Shown here in pieces: positions 1 through 7,389 of a DNA stretch of 13,201 nucleotides. The notes beneath the pieces were generated by a model that saw only the letters and a list, made by a program, of their open reading frames with translations, was not told the origin of the DNA and ran no database searches. Made by a program: the position numbers and the translations under genes. Within the stretch, counting starts at the first letter, position 1, and each line of letters begins with the position of its first letter. Source of the stretch: Bryobacterales bacterium (lineage in GTDB: Bacteria; Acidobacteriota; Terriglobia; Bryobacterales; Bryobacteraceae); contig JADYZL010000626.1 of assembly GCA_020853155.1 (NCBI GenBank), positions 1 to 13,201 of the forward strand. Direction: 5' to 3'.

Positions 1-39
1 CCAGTCGGACTCGAGGGCCAGCGTACGGTAACGGAACAT
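1..39 (-). CDS. 5' end of an unidentified protein gene (partial)
   Basis: On the minus strand an ATG at 39-37 opens a frame that stays open to the window edge and encodes MFRYRTLALESDW (13 codons). An AGGAGA Shine-Dalgarno (complement of 48-53) lies 8 nt upstream, which is what makes this a credible start. The rest of the gene is outside the window, so the product cannot be named. It lies downstream of the lytic transglycosylase in the same orientation, about 170 bp away, so it may have its own promoter. Confidence 0.55.
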   Translation of the reverse strand, partial: MFRYRTLALESDW

Positions 40-210
40 TGCCGAGGTCTCCTGTTTTGTTCGCCGTCACCAAATAGCATAACGCAGTCGTAACAAAATA
101 AAGAGGTTTTTCTGTGAGTGGTGACGGTGATTCTCTGGTGATCGTGTCGCGCCTGGGGGTAGTCTTCGCGGAAGCCCGGCGTCACGTCCCGGCATGGGTC
201 GGAGATTAAC
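40..210. promoter_or_regulatory. Intergenic region upstream of the left-edge gene, with a 9-bp inverted repeat
   Basis: This gap lies between the stop of the transglycosylase gene and the start of the left-edge gene. It contains a perfect 9-bp inverted repeat: CCGTCACCA at 64-72 and TGGTGACGG at 119-127, separated by 46 bp. An A/T-rich patch lies between the arms (about 84-112). On the minus strand a TATGCT hexamer in this patch could be a -10 element, but no good -35 element stands at the right distance. A promoter for the left-edge gene is likely here by position, but its elements are not resolved. Confidence 0.35.
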
Positions 211-1953
211 CTATCGCGCAGAGCGGGAAGCGCTAACAGATTTAGATGTCTTTGCTTTTCTTGAATTTGCGACTCTTTTTGTGCTGCGGACGGGCGTCTT
301 TGCTGCGGCTTTGGCCCGCGTTGCGCTCTTCGCATGCGATGCCTTTACGCTCGGCTTGGTGCTGGAAGACCGTCTCTTAGAAGTAGTACGCTTCCGCGCT
401 GACTTCTTACGGGTTACCTGTTTTTGGCGAGAGGATTCCTTTGCGGCGGGTACCGAGTAGGTTGCGGGGATCAGCAGCACATCGCCAGGACTCACGGGTG
501 CGCTTGCCTGGGCGCCGCTGCGCGGAGAGATCTCTCCGGCCAGTTCATTGGCTTCGGCAATCCGCGAAGGGGTCACCTTGTACTGCTGTGCAATCGCCGG
601 GAGGGTCTCTCCGGCGCTCACACGGTGCGCTCTCCAGGCCACCCGCTTTTCCGATGGCACCTGATTGAGGCCCGCCAGCAATTCAGGAACGCTCTGCTTG
701 GGCACGCGAAGCGTATAACCTGCCGGCGCCAAATCGCTCTTAATCGCGGGGTTCAGATCGCGGATTTCCGCTTTCGTGATTCCCAGCAGATCGGCAACCA
801 GGTTCAGATTCGTCTTCGCCTCCAGCGTGTGCGTATCGAATCGAAGCGGCGGATCCATCTCCGGTAACTCAATCCCATAAGCTGCAGGGTTGAGAGCGAT
901 AATCGCCAAAGCTTGCACGATCGGAACGTAATTGGTCGTCTCTTTCGGGATGACGTTCAGCCGGCGAAGTTCCCAAAAATCTGCATATCCCGTGCGTTCA
1001 ATCGCGCGTTCGACACAGCCAGGGCCGCAATTATAGGCAGCCATGGCGAGGTTCCAATCGCCAAACTGGCGGTATAGATCGTGCAGATGCCGCGCTGCCG
1101 AGCGGGTGGCCTTCTCCGGGTCGAACCGGTCGTCGGTGAGTGCCGTCTGCAGCAGCCCGTATTCCTGGCCGCGAGACCCAATAAATTGCCAGAGTCCGCC
1201 CGCGGCCGCCCAGGAAACCGCGCGGGGCAGGAAGCCGCTCTCGGCCTGCGCGAGGTGGAGGAGTTCTCTCGGGAGCCCTTCTTCATCCAGAATCCGCAGG
1301 ATCATGTCGCGGTATCGCCCGCTCCGTCTGTAACCGGCAACGAACGTCCGCGAACCGCGTTCCGATGTGAAATAGCGGATATAGGAAAGTACGGTGTCGT
1401 TCAATTCGAGGGGGAATTCGCCGCTCCGCGAGAGAATCTGTTCGAGCGCGGTGGCCTGGAGCTTCGGGTCAATCGGGAAAGTCAGTTCCGGGATTTGGTC
1501 GAGAGGAGATTGCTGATAGACCGGGGCCTCCGAAGCGTCGGCGAGGTCCATTCGTGAGGATTCCAAGCGATGGATGTCCTGGATTAGCCGTTCGAGAGAT
1601 TCGCGCGCGGCGGTATCGGTGGAAAAATTGATCGAACTTTCCCCGATCAAGTCTTCCACGGCGGCGTCAAACTCCACCCGCGCGTCGAGGAATCGTCCGG
1701 ATTCCAGTGCCTGGCGGCCTGCCCGCATATGCTCGGCACTTCGCCGGAATGCTTCCGAACGCGCGTCCACGGGCCGGTTCGGGAGCGTATCCGGCCGAAT
1801 GTTCTGGGCCAGTAGCAGTTCCGAAGGGAGCGGTTCGGTCGATGCGGAATCGGCGCCGATCCATTGCCCGGAGGCGATTACGCTAAGAATCGCCACCATT
1901 GTCAGCACGCGCCACATCGGTTTGCTCGAAAATGCCGTGGGAGTTCCTGTCAT
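211..1953 (-). CDS. Membrane-bound lytic murein transglycosylase, MltD-like, with LysM region and basic tail
   Basis: This is a predicted periplasmic peptidoglycan-cleaving enzyme of the GH23 / SLT family, which forms 1,6-anhydro-MurNAc ends without water. The chosen ATG (1953-1951) has a GAAGAG Shine-Dalgarno 5 nt upstream and gives 580 residues; the frame is open to 2067, adding 38 residues. A signal-anchor-like segment spans about residues 12-33. The SLT domain runs about 190-350. It has the signature AQAESGF with the presumed catalytic Glu at 238, then GLWQFIGSRGQEYGL (253-267) and AMAAYNCGPG (303-312), all typical of MltD-type enzymes. Residues about 370-419 look like a degenerate LysM repeat and 442-496 like a clearer one (AHRVSAGETLPAIAQQYKV start), which would bind glycan. 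Residues 503-580 form a tail with 27 Lys/Arg and almost no acidic residues. A role in wall remodelling near the adjacent polysaccharide export operon is inference from position only. Confidence 0.9.
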   Translation of the reverse strand: MTGTPTAFSSKPMWRVLTMVAILSVIASGQWIGADSASTEPLPSELLLAQNIRPDTLPNRPVDARSEAFRRSAEHMRAGRQALESGRFLDARVEFDAAVEDLIGESSINFSTDTAARESLERLIQDIHRLESSRMDLADASEAPVYQQSPLDQIPELTFPIDPKLQATALEQILSRSGEFPLELNDTVLSYIRYFTSERGSRTFVAGYRRSGRYRDMILRILDEEGLPRELLHLAQAESGFLPRAVSWAAAGGLWQFIGSRGQEYGLLQTALTDDRFDPEKATRSAARHLHDLYRQFGDWNLAMAAYNCGPGCVERAIERTGYADFWELRRLNVIPKETTNYVPIVQALAIIALNPAAYGIELPEMDPPLRFDTHTLEAKTNLNLVADLLGITKAEIRDLNPAIKSDLAPAGYTLRVPKQSVPELLAGLNQVPSEKRVAWRAHRVSAGETLPAIAQQYKVTPSRIAEANELAGEISPRSGAQASAPVSPGDVLLIPATYSVPAAKESSRQKQVTRKKSARKRTTSKRRSSSTKPSVKASHAKSATRAKAAAKTPVRSTKRVANSRKAKTSKSVSASRSAR

Positions 1954-2297
1954 CAGTTCTCTTCGCGGCGACCATTTGAATTTCGGATACACTTCCGAAA
2001 CCAAAGCGGTCTTTGGAAATTCAGACCATTTGACTTTACTCAACGGGAAGCCGCCGGTCAAGCTCAAAAAACGCGCATCGGAATAGAATCCTTACCCGAA
2101 GGATGCCCCTTACGTGAAGTAAACACCCATACTCCGCCACCCTGTCTGGCCGAACTGGGGCAGAAATTTCCAAATCGTACCGCCCTGGCCGTTCGCATCG
2201 CCGACGAACTGGAGACGCTCCGCCAACCACAGCGAAAATCGTGAGAGTGCCTGTGCCATTTCAAGATCCGCCACGGCAATCTGGCCCGATATCGGCC
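1954..2297. other. Intergenic leader region of the transglycosylase gene
   Basis: This is 344 bp between two minus-strand genes. Near the transglycosylase start it holds two tandem perfect hairpins inside a direct repeat (listed separately). The remainder (2034-2297) has no frame that resembles a protein and no clear terminator. A 10-bp palindrome CCGATATCGG lies at about 2287-2296, close to the stop of the upstream gene, but it has no loop or T tract and does not look like an intrinsic terminator. The length of the gap suggests the two flanking genes are transcribed separately. Confidence 0.4.
1970..2033 (-). promoter_or_regulatory. Tandem hairpins in the transglycosylase leader
   Basis: Two perfect hairpins abut exactly. 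The first is TTTCGGA/TCCGAAA (1981-1987 with 1994-2000, 6-nt loop); the second is CCAAAG/CTTTGG (2001-2006 with 2011-2016, 4-nt loop). A 10-bp direct repeat GACCATTTGA flanks them (1970-1979 and 2024-2033). GAATTT (1978-1983) can also pair with AAATTC (2017-2022), giving a closing stem that competes with the base of the first hairpin. The block ends about 17 bp upstream of the chosen start codon, so it may be a structured 5' leader or a binding site. No T tract follows on either strand, which argues against a terminator. Confidence 0.4.
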
Positions 2298-3632
2298 TCA
2301 GCGGAGAACCTCGAACTCCACTTCGTTCAGGGCCAGCGCCCAGGATTCGCGAGACTTGGATCCTGGCGGCCCCACTGCCAAACTTGCGAACACGGTTCCC
2401 GAGTACGCGACCCCGCTAAGCGGCAATTCAAAGATCCGATACCCGTCGACCGGCAGCGTTCTTTCGCCTGCCGAGCGGACGACGACACGATCCGTCTCGG
2501 CGTCATAGATTTGCCAGACGACCTGCCGGTCCTCGTCCCGACCGGCTGCGATTGAAGGAGCAGTCAGTCTGCCGCGCATGCGGACTCGCACGGCCGTCGT
2601 GCCCTCGGGAAGAAGTAGCAACTTTGAGAGGAGGGGGTGTCCCTCCGGCGCACCGGACTGGACTTCGATTTGCGCGCCTTCCCCGCCACGGCTCACCACG
2701 GTTGCCCAACGATTCTCCGCCGCGGACCAATCGAAGCTGCGCGGCACGAAGGGCATCCGAAATCGCGGATTTGGATTCAGTATCGGGTTATCGTCCTGTG
2801 ATCGGCGATGATCGCCGACGAGGCCTTGACGCAGCGCTTCCGCCCACACCCGGGCCGCGAACTTGAGCCCGTGACGGCGCTCCAATCGATCCGCGATGAA
2901 GCGAAGCGCCGTCTCCCTCGCCGCAGTGCGGTCTGCGCGGCTCAACAAGCGCAATAGCAAGTCCCCCGGCCTGGAGTCCTCATCCGCGCTTAGAAAAGCG
3001 GCAAAATCTAACGCCCGTTCGCTTTGTCCTCTCCGTAGCATCGCTTCGGCAATCTCGTCACCGCTCATCCCGGTTAGAGGTAGGAGGGGGAAGTCTCCGC
3101 GAAAGCGGGCCGGGGCCGCCTCCAGAATCTCTCGCACACCTCTTCGAAACCGTTCCGGCGGACCATTTCGCAGATGGAAATTCCATTCGAGCCACTGCAC
3201 CGCAAAACTTCGGTTCTTTCGCTTCAGATGGCGGAGCAAGCGGACGGCATCGATAAGATCCTTCCTCTCCTCGGCGATCACGATGAGCGCCATCTCCGCT
3301 TCGGCTAGCCGTCTGTTTCCCCACAGCGCGCTCTCGAAGTAACTCCGGCAGGTCTGCCGATCTTCGGCGGTTACCATACATTGGTTCCCAGCCTTGACGG
3401 CGGTCCTTGGGTCGGCAAGTGACAGCCTGTGGAGCCAGCCGTCGCGCTCGACACGGTCGCCGTTTGCCCAACGCCCGCTTTCGAACCGCCCGGCAGTATC
3501 TACTGCCAACAGCCAGAAGGAAGAAGAAGCCAGGGTCAGGAATGCTGCTATCGCCGTGGCGGTCCACAGTGCGGAACCTGGATGCCACCGCCTGGGTGGT
3601 TTCACTGGAGGCGCATCGGAGCCCGTGAACAT
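2298..3632 (-). CDS. Unrecognised membrane-anchored protein with helical middle and beta-rich C-terminal domain
   Basis: The gene starts at ATG 3632-3630 (444 residues), with a G-run (GGGG) just upstream as a weak ribosome site; an in-frame GTG two codons earlier (3638) is an alternative. A single hydrophobic segment at about residues 20-44 follows a short basic N-terminus, suggesting an inner-membrane anchor with the rest outside the cytoplasm. Residues about 60-270 are rich in Leu/Ala/Arg and look alpha-helical, possibly divergent TPR-like repeats. Two Cys (85 and 95) could form a disulfide. From about 283 the composition becomes beta-rich: an Asn/Pro-rich stretch ending in SFDW (about 285-302), then a hydrophobic-strand pattern ending in NEVEFEVL. 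That resembles carbohydrate-binding-like jelly-roll domains, by pattern only. It is transcribed divergently from the exopolysaccharide operon, so a role in polymer handling is possible but not shown. Confidence 0.75.
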   Translation of the reverse strand: MFTGSDAPPVKPPRRWHPGSALWTATAIAAFLTLASSSFWLLAVDTAGRFESGRWANGDRVERDGWLHRLSLADPRTAVKAGNQCMVTAEDRQTCRSYFESALWGNRRLAEAEMALIVIAEERKDLIDAVRLLRHLKRKNRSFAVQWLEWNFHLRNGPPERFRRGVREILEAAPARFRGDFPLLPLTGMSGDEIAEAMLRRGQSERALDFAAFLSADEDSRPGDLLLRLLSRADRTAARETALRFIADRLERRHGLKFAARVWAEALRQGLVGDHRRSQDDNPILNPNPRFRMPFVPRSFDWSAAENRWATVVSRGGEGAQIEVQSGAPEGHPLLSKLLLLPEGTTAVRVRMRGRLTAPSIAAGRDEDRQVVWQIYDAETDRVVVRSAGERTLPVDGYRIFELPLSGVAYSGTVFASLAVGPPGSKSRESWALALNEVEFEVLR

Positions 3633-3857
3633 AGACACCCCGATCTATCGGTCTTGCAGCGAAAAACATTAGCTCCCGCCCGTTCCAGTCATGCAACCGC
3701 GGCTGGGAATCGGTGCGGTGTTGAGGATTCCTTGCCGATAATCCGTCTCGAACTGTAATGCTTCGCCCCACTCCCTCCGATCAGTTCCTTGTCGGGAAGA
3801 CCCAAAGGGATCCGCCGGCAACGGTTGGCAATCTCTGGTGGAGTCTGGGAGATTTTC
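3633..3857. promoter_or_regulatory. Divergent promoter region between the unknown gene and the polysaccharide operon
   Basis: This 225-bp region separates two divergent starts and should carry promoters for both. A 12-bp inverted repeat CCGATCTATCGG sits at 3640-3651, only 7 bp upstream of the minus-strand start, and could be an operator. A weak minus-strand promoter candidate is TTGCAT (3696-3691) and GCTAAT (3673-3668) with a 17-nt spacer. The better plus-strand candidate is listed separately. Confidence 0.45.
3732..3759 (+). promoter_or_regulatory. Candidate sigma-70 promoter for the polysaccharide operon
   Basis: TTGCCG at 3732-3737 (4 of 6 to TTGACA) and TGTAAT at 3754-3759 (5 of 6 to TATAAT) are separated by a 16-nt spacer. 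Transcription would start near 3767 and leave a leader of about 90 nt before the first gene. This is a match by eye to the consensus and the organism's sigma factors are unknown. Confidence 0.3.
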
Positions 3858-4853
3858 ATGCGCCTTCACGTCATTCATTCGCTTCCTCGTTCGTTCTCGA
3901 GCGCGGTCCGGGATACCTGGTGCGTTGCACTTCTTGCTCTGATCCTGGCCGCTGGGTTAGCGGCCGCATCCCAATCGGCCTCTAAAGCCGATGCGCTCCC
4001 TCCTCAGCCGCTCGGCGTGAACGATCTCATCGCAGTCACGGTTTATAACGCGGAAGAACTCAGTCTCAAGGTGCGCGTGGATGGCCACGGAGTCATCCGG
4101 TTGCCGATGCTCCCGAATCCGATTCCAGCGGTGGATGTACTTCCATCCGAACTGGAACGGGCGATTCGGCAGGCTTACGTTGATGCGGGCATTCTCGTAA
4201 ATCCCACGGTGACAGTGGCGGTCGTCGAGTTCTCGAGCAAGCCCGTCAGTGTGATTGGCGCCGTTCGAACACCGATCACCTTCAATGCCGACCAGCCAGT
4301 CACCCTCCTCGAGGCTCTGACGCGCGCGGGAGGATTGACGGAAGAGGCTGGGTCCTATCTATTGCTCTCCCGGCATCCTCGCGGCGCGGAGGAGGAAGGG
4401 TTGCTCACGCAGCGAATCTCCATCGTGGACATCCTCGAATCCGCCAGCGCACTCGAGAGCGTCCGTCTTCGCGGCGGAGAAGAGGTCCGCGTTCCCGAAG
4501 CGGGGAAGATCTATGTGGTCGGCAATGTCAAGAAGCCCGGTACGTACCGCATTCCGAATGACCACCAAACATCCATCCTCAAGGCGTTGGCGCTTAGCGA
4601 AGGCTTAGCGCCGAATGCGATGAACGAAGCGTTTATCTACCGGCAGAGCGCGGGTGGCTCGAAGACGGAGATTCCCGTGGATCTCAAGAAGATTCTGGCC
4701 CGCAAGTCACCCGACGTCACGCTGCTGCGCGATGACGTTCTCTATGTGCCCGAAAGCGGAAAGAAGAAGGCCACTTTCAGTGCGATCGATAAGGCCATCG
4801 CGTTTGGGTCGGCGACGCTATCGGGCGTCCTGGTCTGGGGTGTTGCCCGCTAA
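3858..4853 (+). CDS. Outer-membrane polysaccharide export protein, Wza-like (PES + SLBB domains)
   Basis: This is a predicted channel-forming export protein that carries polymer across the outer membrane. The ATG at 3858 is chosen because GGGAG (3847-3851) stands 6 nt upstream; the frame is open back to 3789 but that start has no ribosome site. The product is 331 residues. Residues about 19-38 are a signal peptide. The polysaccharide-export (PES) domain is about 49-126, with PLGVNDLIAVTVYNAEEL and a DGHGVIRLPML stretch typical of the family. Two SLBB domains follow: about 129-212 (KPVSVIGAVRTPITF) and 217-297 (KIYVVGNVKKPGTYRI). A hydrophobic C-terminal helix (312-330) matches the place where Wza inserts in the outer membrane. 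There is no lipobox Cys at the signal cleavage site, unlike E. coli Wza. It is the first gene of the operon, followed by its usual partner, the Wzz/kinase. Confidence 0.93.
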   Translation: MRLHVIHSLPRSFSSAVRDTWCVALLALILAAGLAAASQSASKADALPPQPLGVNDLIAVTVYNAEELSLKVRVDGHGVIRLPMLPNPIPAVDVLPSELERAIRQAYVDAGILVNPTVTVAVVEFSSKPVSVIGAVRTPITFNADQPVTLLEALTRAGGLTEEAGSYLLLSRHPRGAEEEGLLTQRISIVDILESASALESVRLRGGEEVRVPEAGKIYVVGNVKKPGTYRIPNDHQTSILKALALSEGLAPNAMNEAFIYRQSAGGSKTEIPVDLKKILARKSPDVTLLRDDVLYVPESGKKKATFSAIDKAIAFGSATLSGVLVWGVAR

Positions 4854-5022
4854 CGGCCTGCGCGTCCAGTGGACCCTTCTTGCACTCGCCCGGATTGAGG
4901 TCAAGAGGGGCCGCCCGTTCGAGGCCGGCGAGTCCGCGAAGGAAAGGGGCATCTGAAAGGGGATGCGCCAAGCCGCAACGTAAACGAAACCAGCGTGATG
5001 TATCTGGATAGCGAGGTATTCC
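4854..5022 (+). other. Gap between the export gene and the autokinase gene
   Basis: This 169-bp gap is the only sizeable spacing inside the operon. I see no terminator, no convincing promoter and no likely small gene in it. It ends with the ribosome binding site GAGG (5013-5016), 6 nt before the GTG start of the next gene. Confidence 0.4.
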
Positions 5023-7389
5023 GTGAAGCAAGACCGTCCCACCGGCAGAGAACTCTCCTCCGGAAAAGATTTAATCCTCAGTTCTAGGAGCGCTCCTGCG
5101 CATGCGCTTCGGTTGTCGCCTGCACCTTCGGAGGAGACGCTGGATCGTGTTCCCATCACTCAGTACCTCCATGCGATCTACCGCAACCGGTGGCGGATCG
5201 TGCCGTTCACGATCCTCTGCGTCGTGGCCGCCCTATTGTTGTCGCTCCGCATGACGCCTCTCTATGAGGCGGTCACGGTGCTTGACGTGGACCGCAATGG
5301 GGAAGTGGAGGCCGTGGGTTCCGAGTCGAGAGGAGCTTCGCCGCTCAACATGGAACAGTTCATCAGCACGCAGATCCATCTCATTGAGAGCGATGCCGTG
5401 CTGCGCCCGGTGGCCCTCCAGTACAAGCTGCCGCTGAAACAGAAAGAGGCTTGGTTCGCACCGGCCCGCTCGAACGATGCCGCCGCCCGGCTGGATGCGC
5501 CCGCGGAACTCGGGAACCTCAAGGTGACGCACCCGCCCCAGACCTTCTTGATCTACATCCGCTACCGGTCGGAAGATCCGAAGCTCGCTGCGGATGTGGC
5601 GAACGCGATCGCGCAATCCTATATCGACCACGTCTTCCGGATACGTCACGAGAGTTCCCGCAACCTCTCGCAGTTCATGGAGCGGCAGTTGGACGAACTA
5701 CGTACAAAAATGGAAGCCTCCAATGCGGCGCTGGTGGCGTTTGAGCGGGAATTGAACATGATTGACCCGGAGGAGCGAACCTCCATCATCTCTTCACGCC
5801 TGCTGCAACTGAACACCGAATTCACCGCCGCGCAGGCGGACCGCGTACGGCGCGAAGCGGCGTTTCGCGCCCTTGGCAACGGTTCGCTGGATGCAGCCAC
5901 CATTTCTTCCCAGGGCGAGCAGGTACGAAAAATCGAACAACGTCGTAACGAAGCTCTCGAGGCGTTCGCTAAGATAAAGCAGCACTACGGACCCAATCAC
6001 CCTTCCTACGGCGCCGCCAAGGCGGAACTCGATCAAATAGAGAAACAGCTTTCCACGAGCACCGCCACGGTACAACGGCAGATTGGGCTCGAATATAACG
6101 AGGGACGGCAGCGGGAGAACATCCTGGCCAACGAACTGCGCCAAACGAAGGCGGAGTTCGACCGTCTGAACGCCAACTCCTTCCAGTACAAAACCCTGAA
6201 GCGCGAGGCGGACGCAGACCGGAAACTCTACGAAGAGCTAGTCGCCAAGACCAAGCAGGCTACGATCAATTCCGGCTTCCCGAGCAGCGCCATTCGTGTA
6301 GCGGACCGCGCCCGCCCAGCTTACGCGCCCGTCTCTCCGAACACCCAGATGAACATGCTGCTGGCTGGCGTTCTCGGTCTGATGCTGGCGATCGGGGTGG
6401 CCATTCTGTCGGACACGCTGGACCTGAGTGTTCGGGATCCCGCTCTCGTCTCCATCGCAGTGGGTTCCGAAGTTCTTGGCGCCTTGCCTCGCGTACGAAA
6501 CCCCTCCCGCCTGATCCCGGCCATGATCGAAGAATCGGCCCAGCCGGAGTTGGCCCTGGTCCGGGCGGGCGATGCCTCGCAGCGTTCTATTGCCGGATAT
6601 CAGGAATCGATTAAGACTCTCAGCACCTCGATGATGCTGGCGGATTTTGACCAGCGAGTGAAGACCATCATGGTCACAAGTGCATCTCCGTCCGAGGGGA
6701 AGAGCACGGTCGCCACGGCCATCGCCATCGCACATGCAGCCAAGGGGGATCGGGTGCTGCTGATTGACGCGGATCTGCGAAGGCCCAGCATCGGCGACAA
6801 ACTCGGGATCACGAGAGTGACCGGCCTCTCGGAGGTCTGCCTGAAGAACCTGCCTTGGCAGGAAGCGATCTATAAGTTGCCGGGCGCTCCCGGCTTATCC
6901 GTCATCACAGCCGGGCAAAGCAACCGGCGGGCCATCGACCACTTTGGCCGCGTCTTCGCGGACCTGTTGGCCGAAGCAACCGATGAGTTCGATTTTGTCG
7001 TCGTCGATACGCCGCCATTGCTCGGCTTCTCGGAACCGCTCCATCTGGCTACGCTTGTCGATGGCGTCCTTATGGTTGCCCTGGCAGGCTCCACGAATCG
7101 CCGCGCGTTACAAACCTGCGCCGGTCAACTTCGGCGAGTTGGCGCGAGTATCCTCGGGGTGGTTATCAATGCAGCCACTCGTGAAAACCAAGCTGGGGGT
7201 GCGTATCACCACTACTACGCCAAGGACTACACCAAATATCATTCCGATTCCAAATCGAAAATGGAACCTGGCAAGCAGCAAGAGGACGGCATGAAGCCGC
7301 AGTTGGCCGCCACGGGTACGGAAGGACGAAGCGCGGAATCCGCACGCCCCACGCCTTACCCCGCGGAGAGCGTCGGGAGCGGTCGATGA
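5023..7389 (+). CDS. Polysaccharide co-polymerase / bacterial tyrosine autokinase (fused Wzz-Wzc type)
   Basis: This inner-membrane protein sets polymer length and couples polymerisation to export through cycles of tyrosine autophosphorylation. It starts at GTG 5023 with GAGG 6 nt upstream and is 788 residues, a usual length for the fused type. Transmembrane segment 1 is about 58-75 and segment 2 about 445-465, with a Pro-rich RPAYAPVSPN (431-440) just before it, as in Wzz proteins. The periplasmic part between them holds long coiled-coil stretches (about 210-400). The cytoplasmic kinase domain has Walker A SASPSEGKST (553-562, Lys560), Walker A' LLIDADLRRP (579-588, Asp582 and Asp584) and Walker B VVVDTPP (659-665, Asp662). 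A tyrosine cluster (Tyr728, 731, 732, 736, 739) is the likely autophosphorylation site. A 49-residue tail follows it. The EX2RX2R oligomerisation motif is degenerate: E528, K531, S534. The stop overlaps the next start. Confidence 0.95.
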   Translation: MKQDRPTGRELSSGKDLILSSRSAPAHALRLSPAPSEETLDRVPITQYLHAIYRNRWRIVPFTILCVVAALLLSLRMTPLYEAVTVLDVDRNGEVEAVGSESRGASPLNMEQFISTQIHLIESDAVLRPVALQYKLPLKQKEAWFAPARSNDAAARLDAPAELGNLKVTHPPQTFLIYIRYRSEDPKLAADVANAIAQSYIDHVFRIRHESSRNLSQFMERQLDELRTKMEASNAALVAFERELNMIDPEERTSIISSRLLQLNTEFTAAQADRVRREAAFRALGNGSLDAATISSQGEQVRKIEQRRNEALEAFAKIKQHYGPNHPSYGAAKAELDQIEKQLSTSTATVQRQIGLEYNEGRQRENILANELRQTKAEFDRLNANSFQYKTLKREADADRKLYEELVAKTKQATINSGFPSSAIRVADRARPAYAPVSPNTQMNMLLAGVLGLMLAIGVAILSDTLDLSVRDPALVSIAVGSEVLGALPRVRNPSRLIPAMIEESAQPELALVRAGDASQRSIAGYQESIKTLSTSMMLADFDQRVKTIMVTSASPSEGKSTVATAIAIAHAAKGDRVLLIDADLRRPSIGDKLGITRVTGLSEVCLKNLPWQEAIYKLPGAPGLSVITAGQSNRRAIDHFGRVFADLLAEATDEFDFVVVDTPPLLGFSEPLHLATLVDGVLMVALAGSTNRRALQTCAGQLRRVGASILGVVINAATRENQAGGAYHHYYAKDYTKYHSDSKSKMEPGKQQEDGMKPQLAATGTEGRSAESARPTPYPAESVGSGR

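Noticed and set aside
1954..2067. Extended N-terminus (38 more residues) for the lytic transglycosylase
   Set aside because: The extension would put a hydrophilic stretch before the signal segment and would translate the hairpin block. The start at 1953 has a better ribosome site.
3789..3857. Upstream start for the Wza-like exporter
   Set aside because: No ribosome site precedes it and it would bury the signal peptide behind 23 charged residues.
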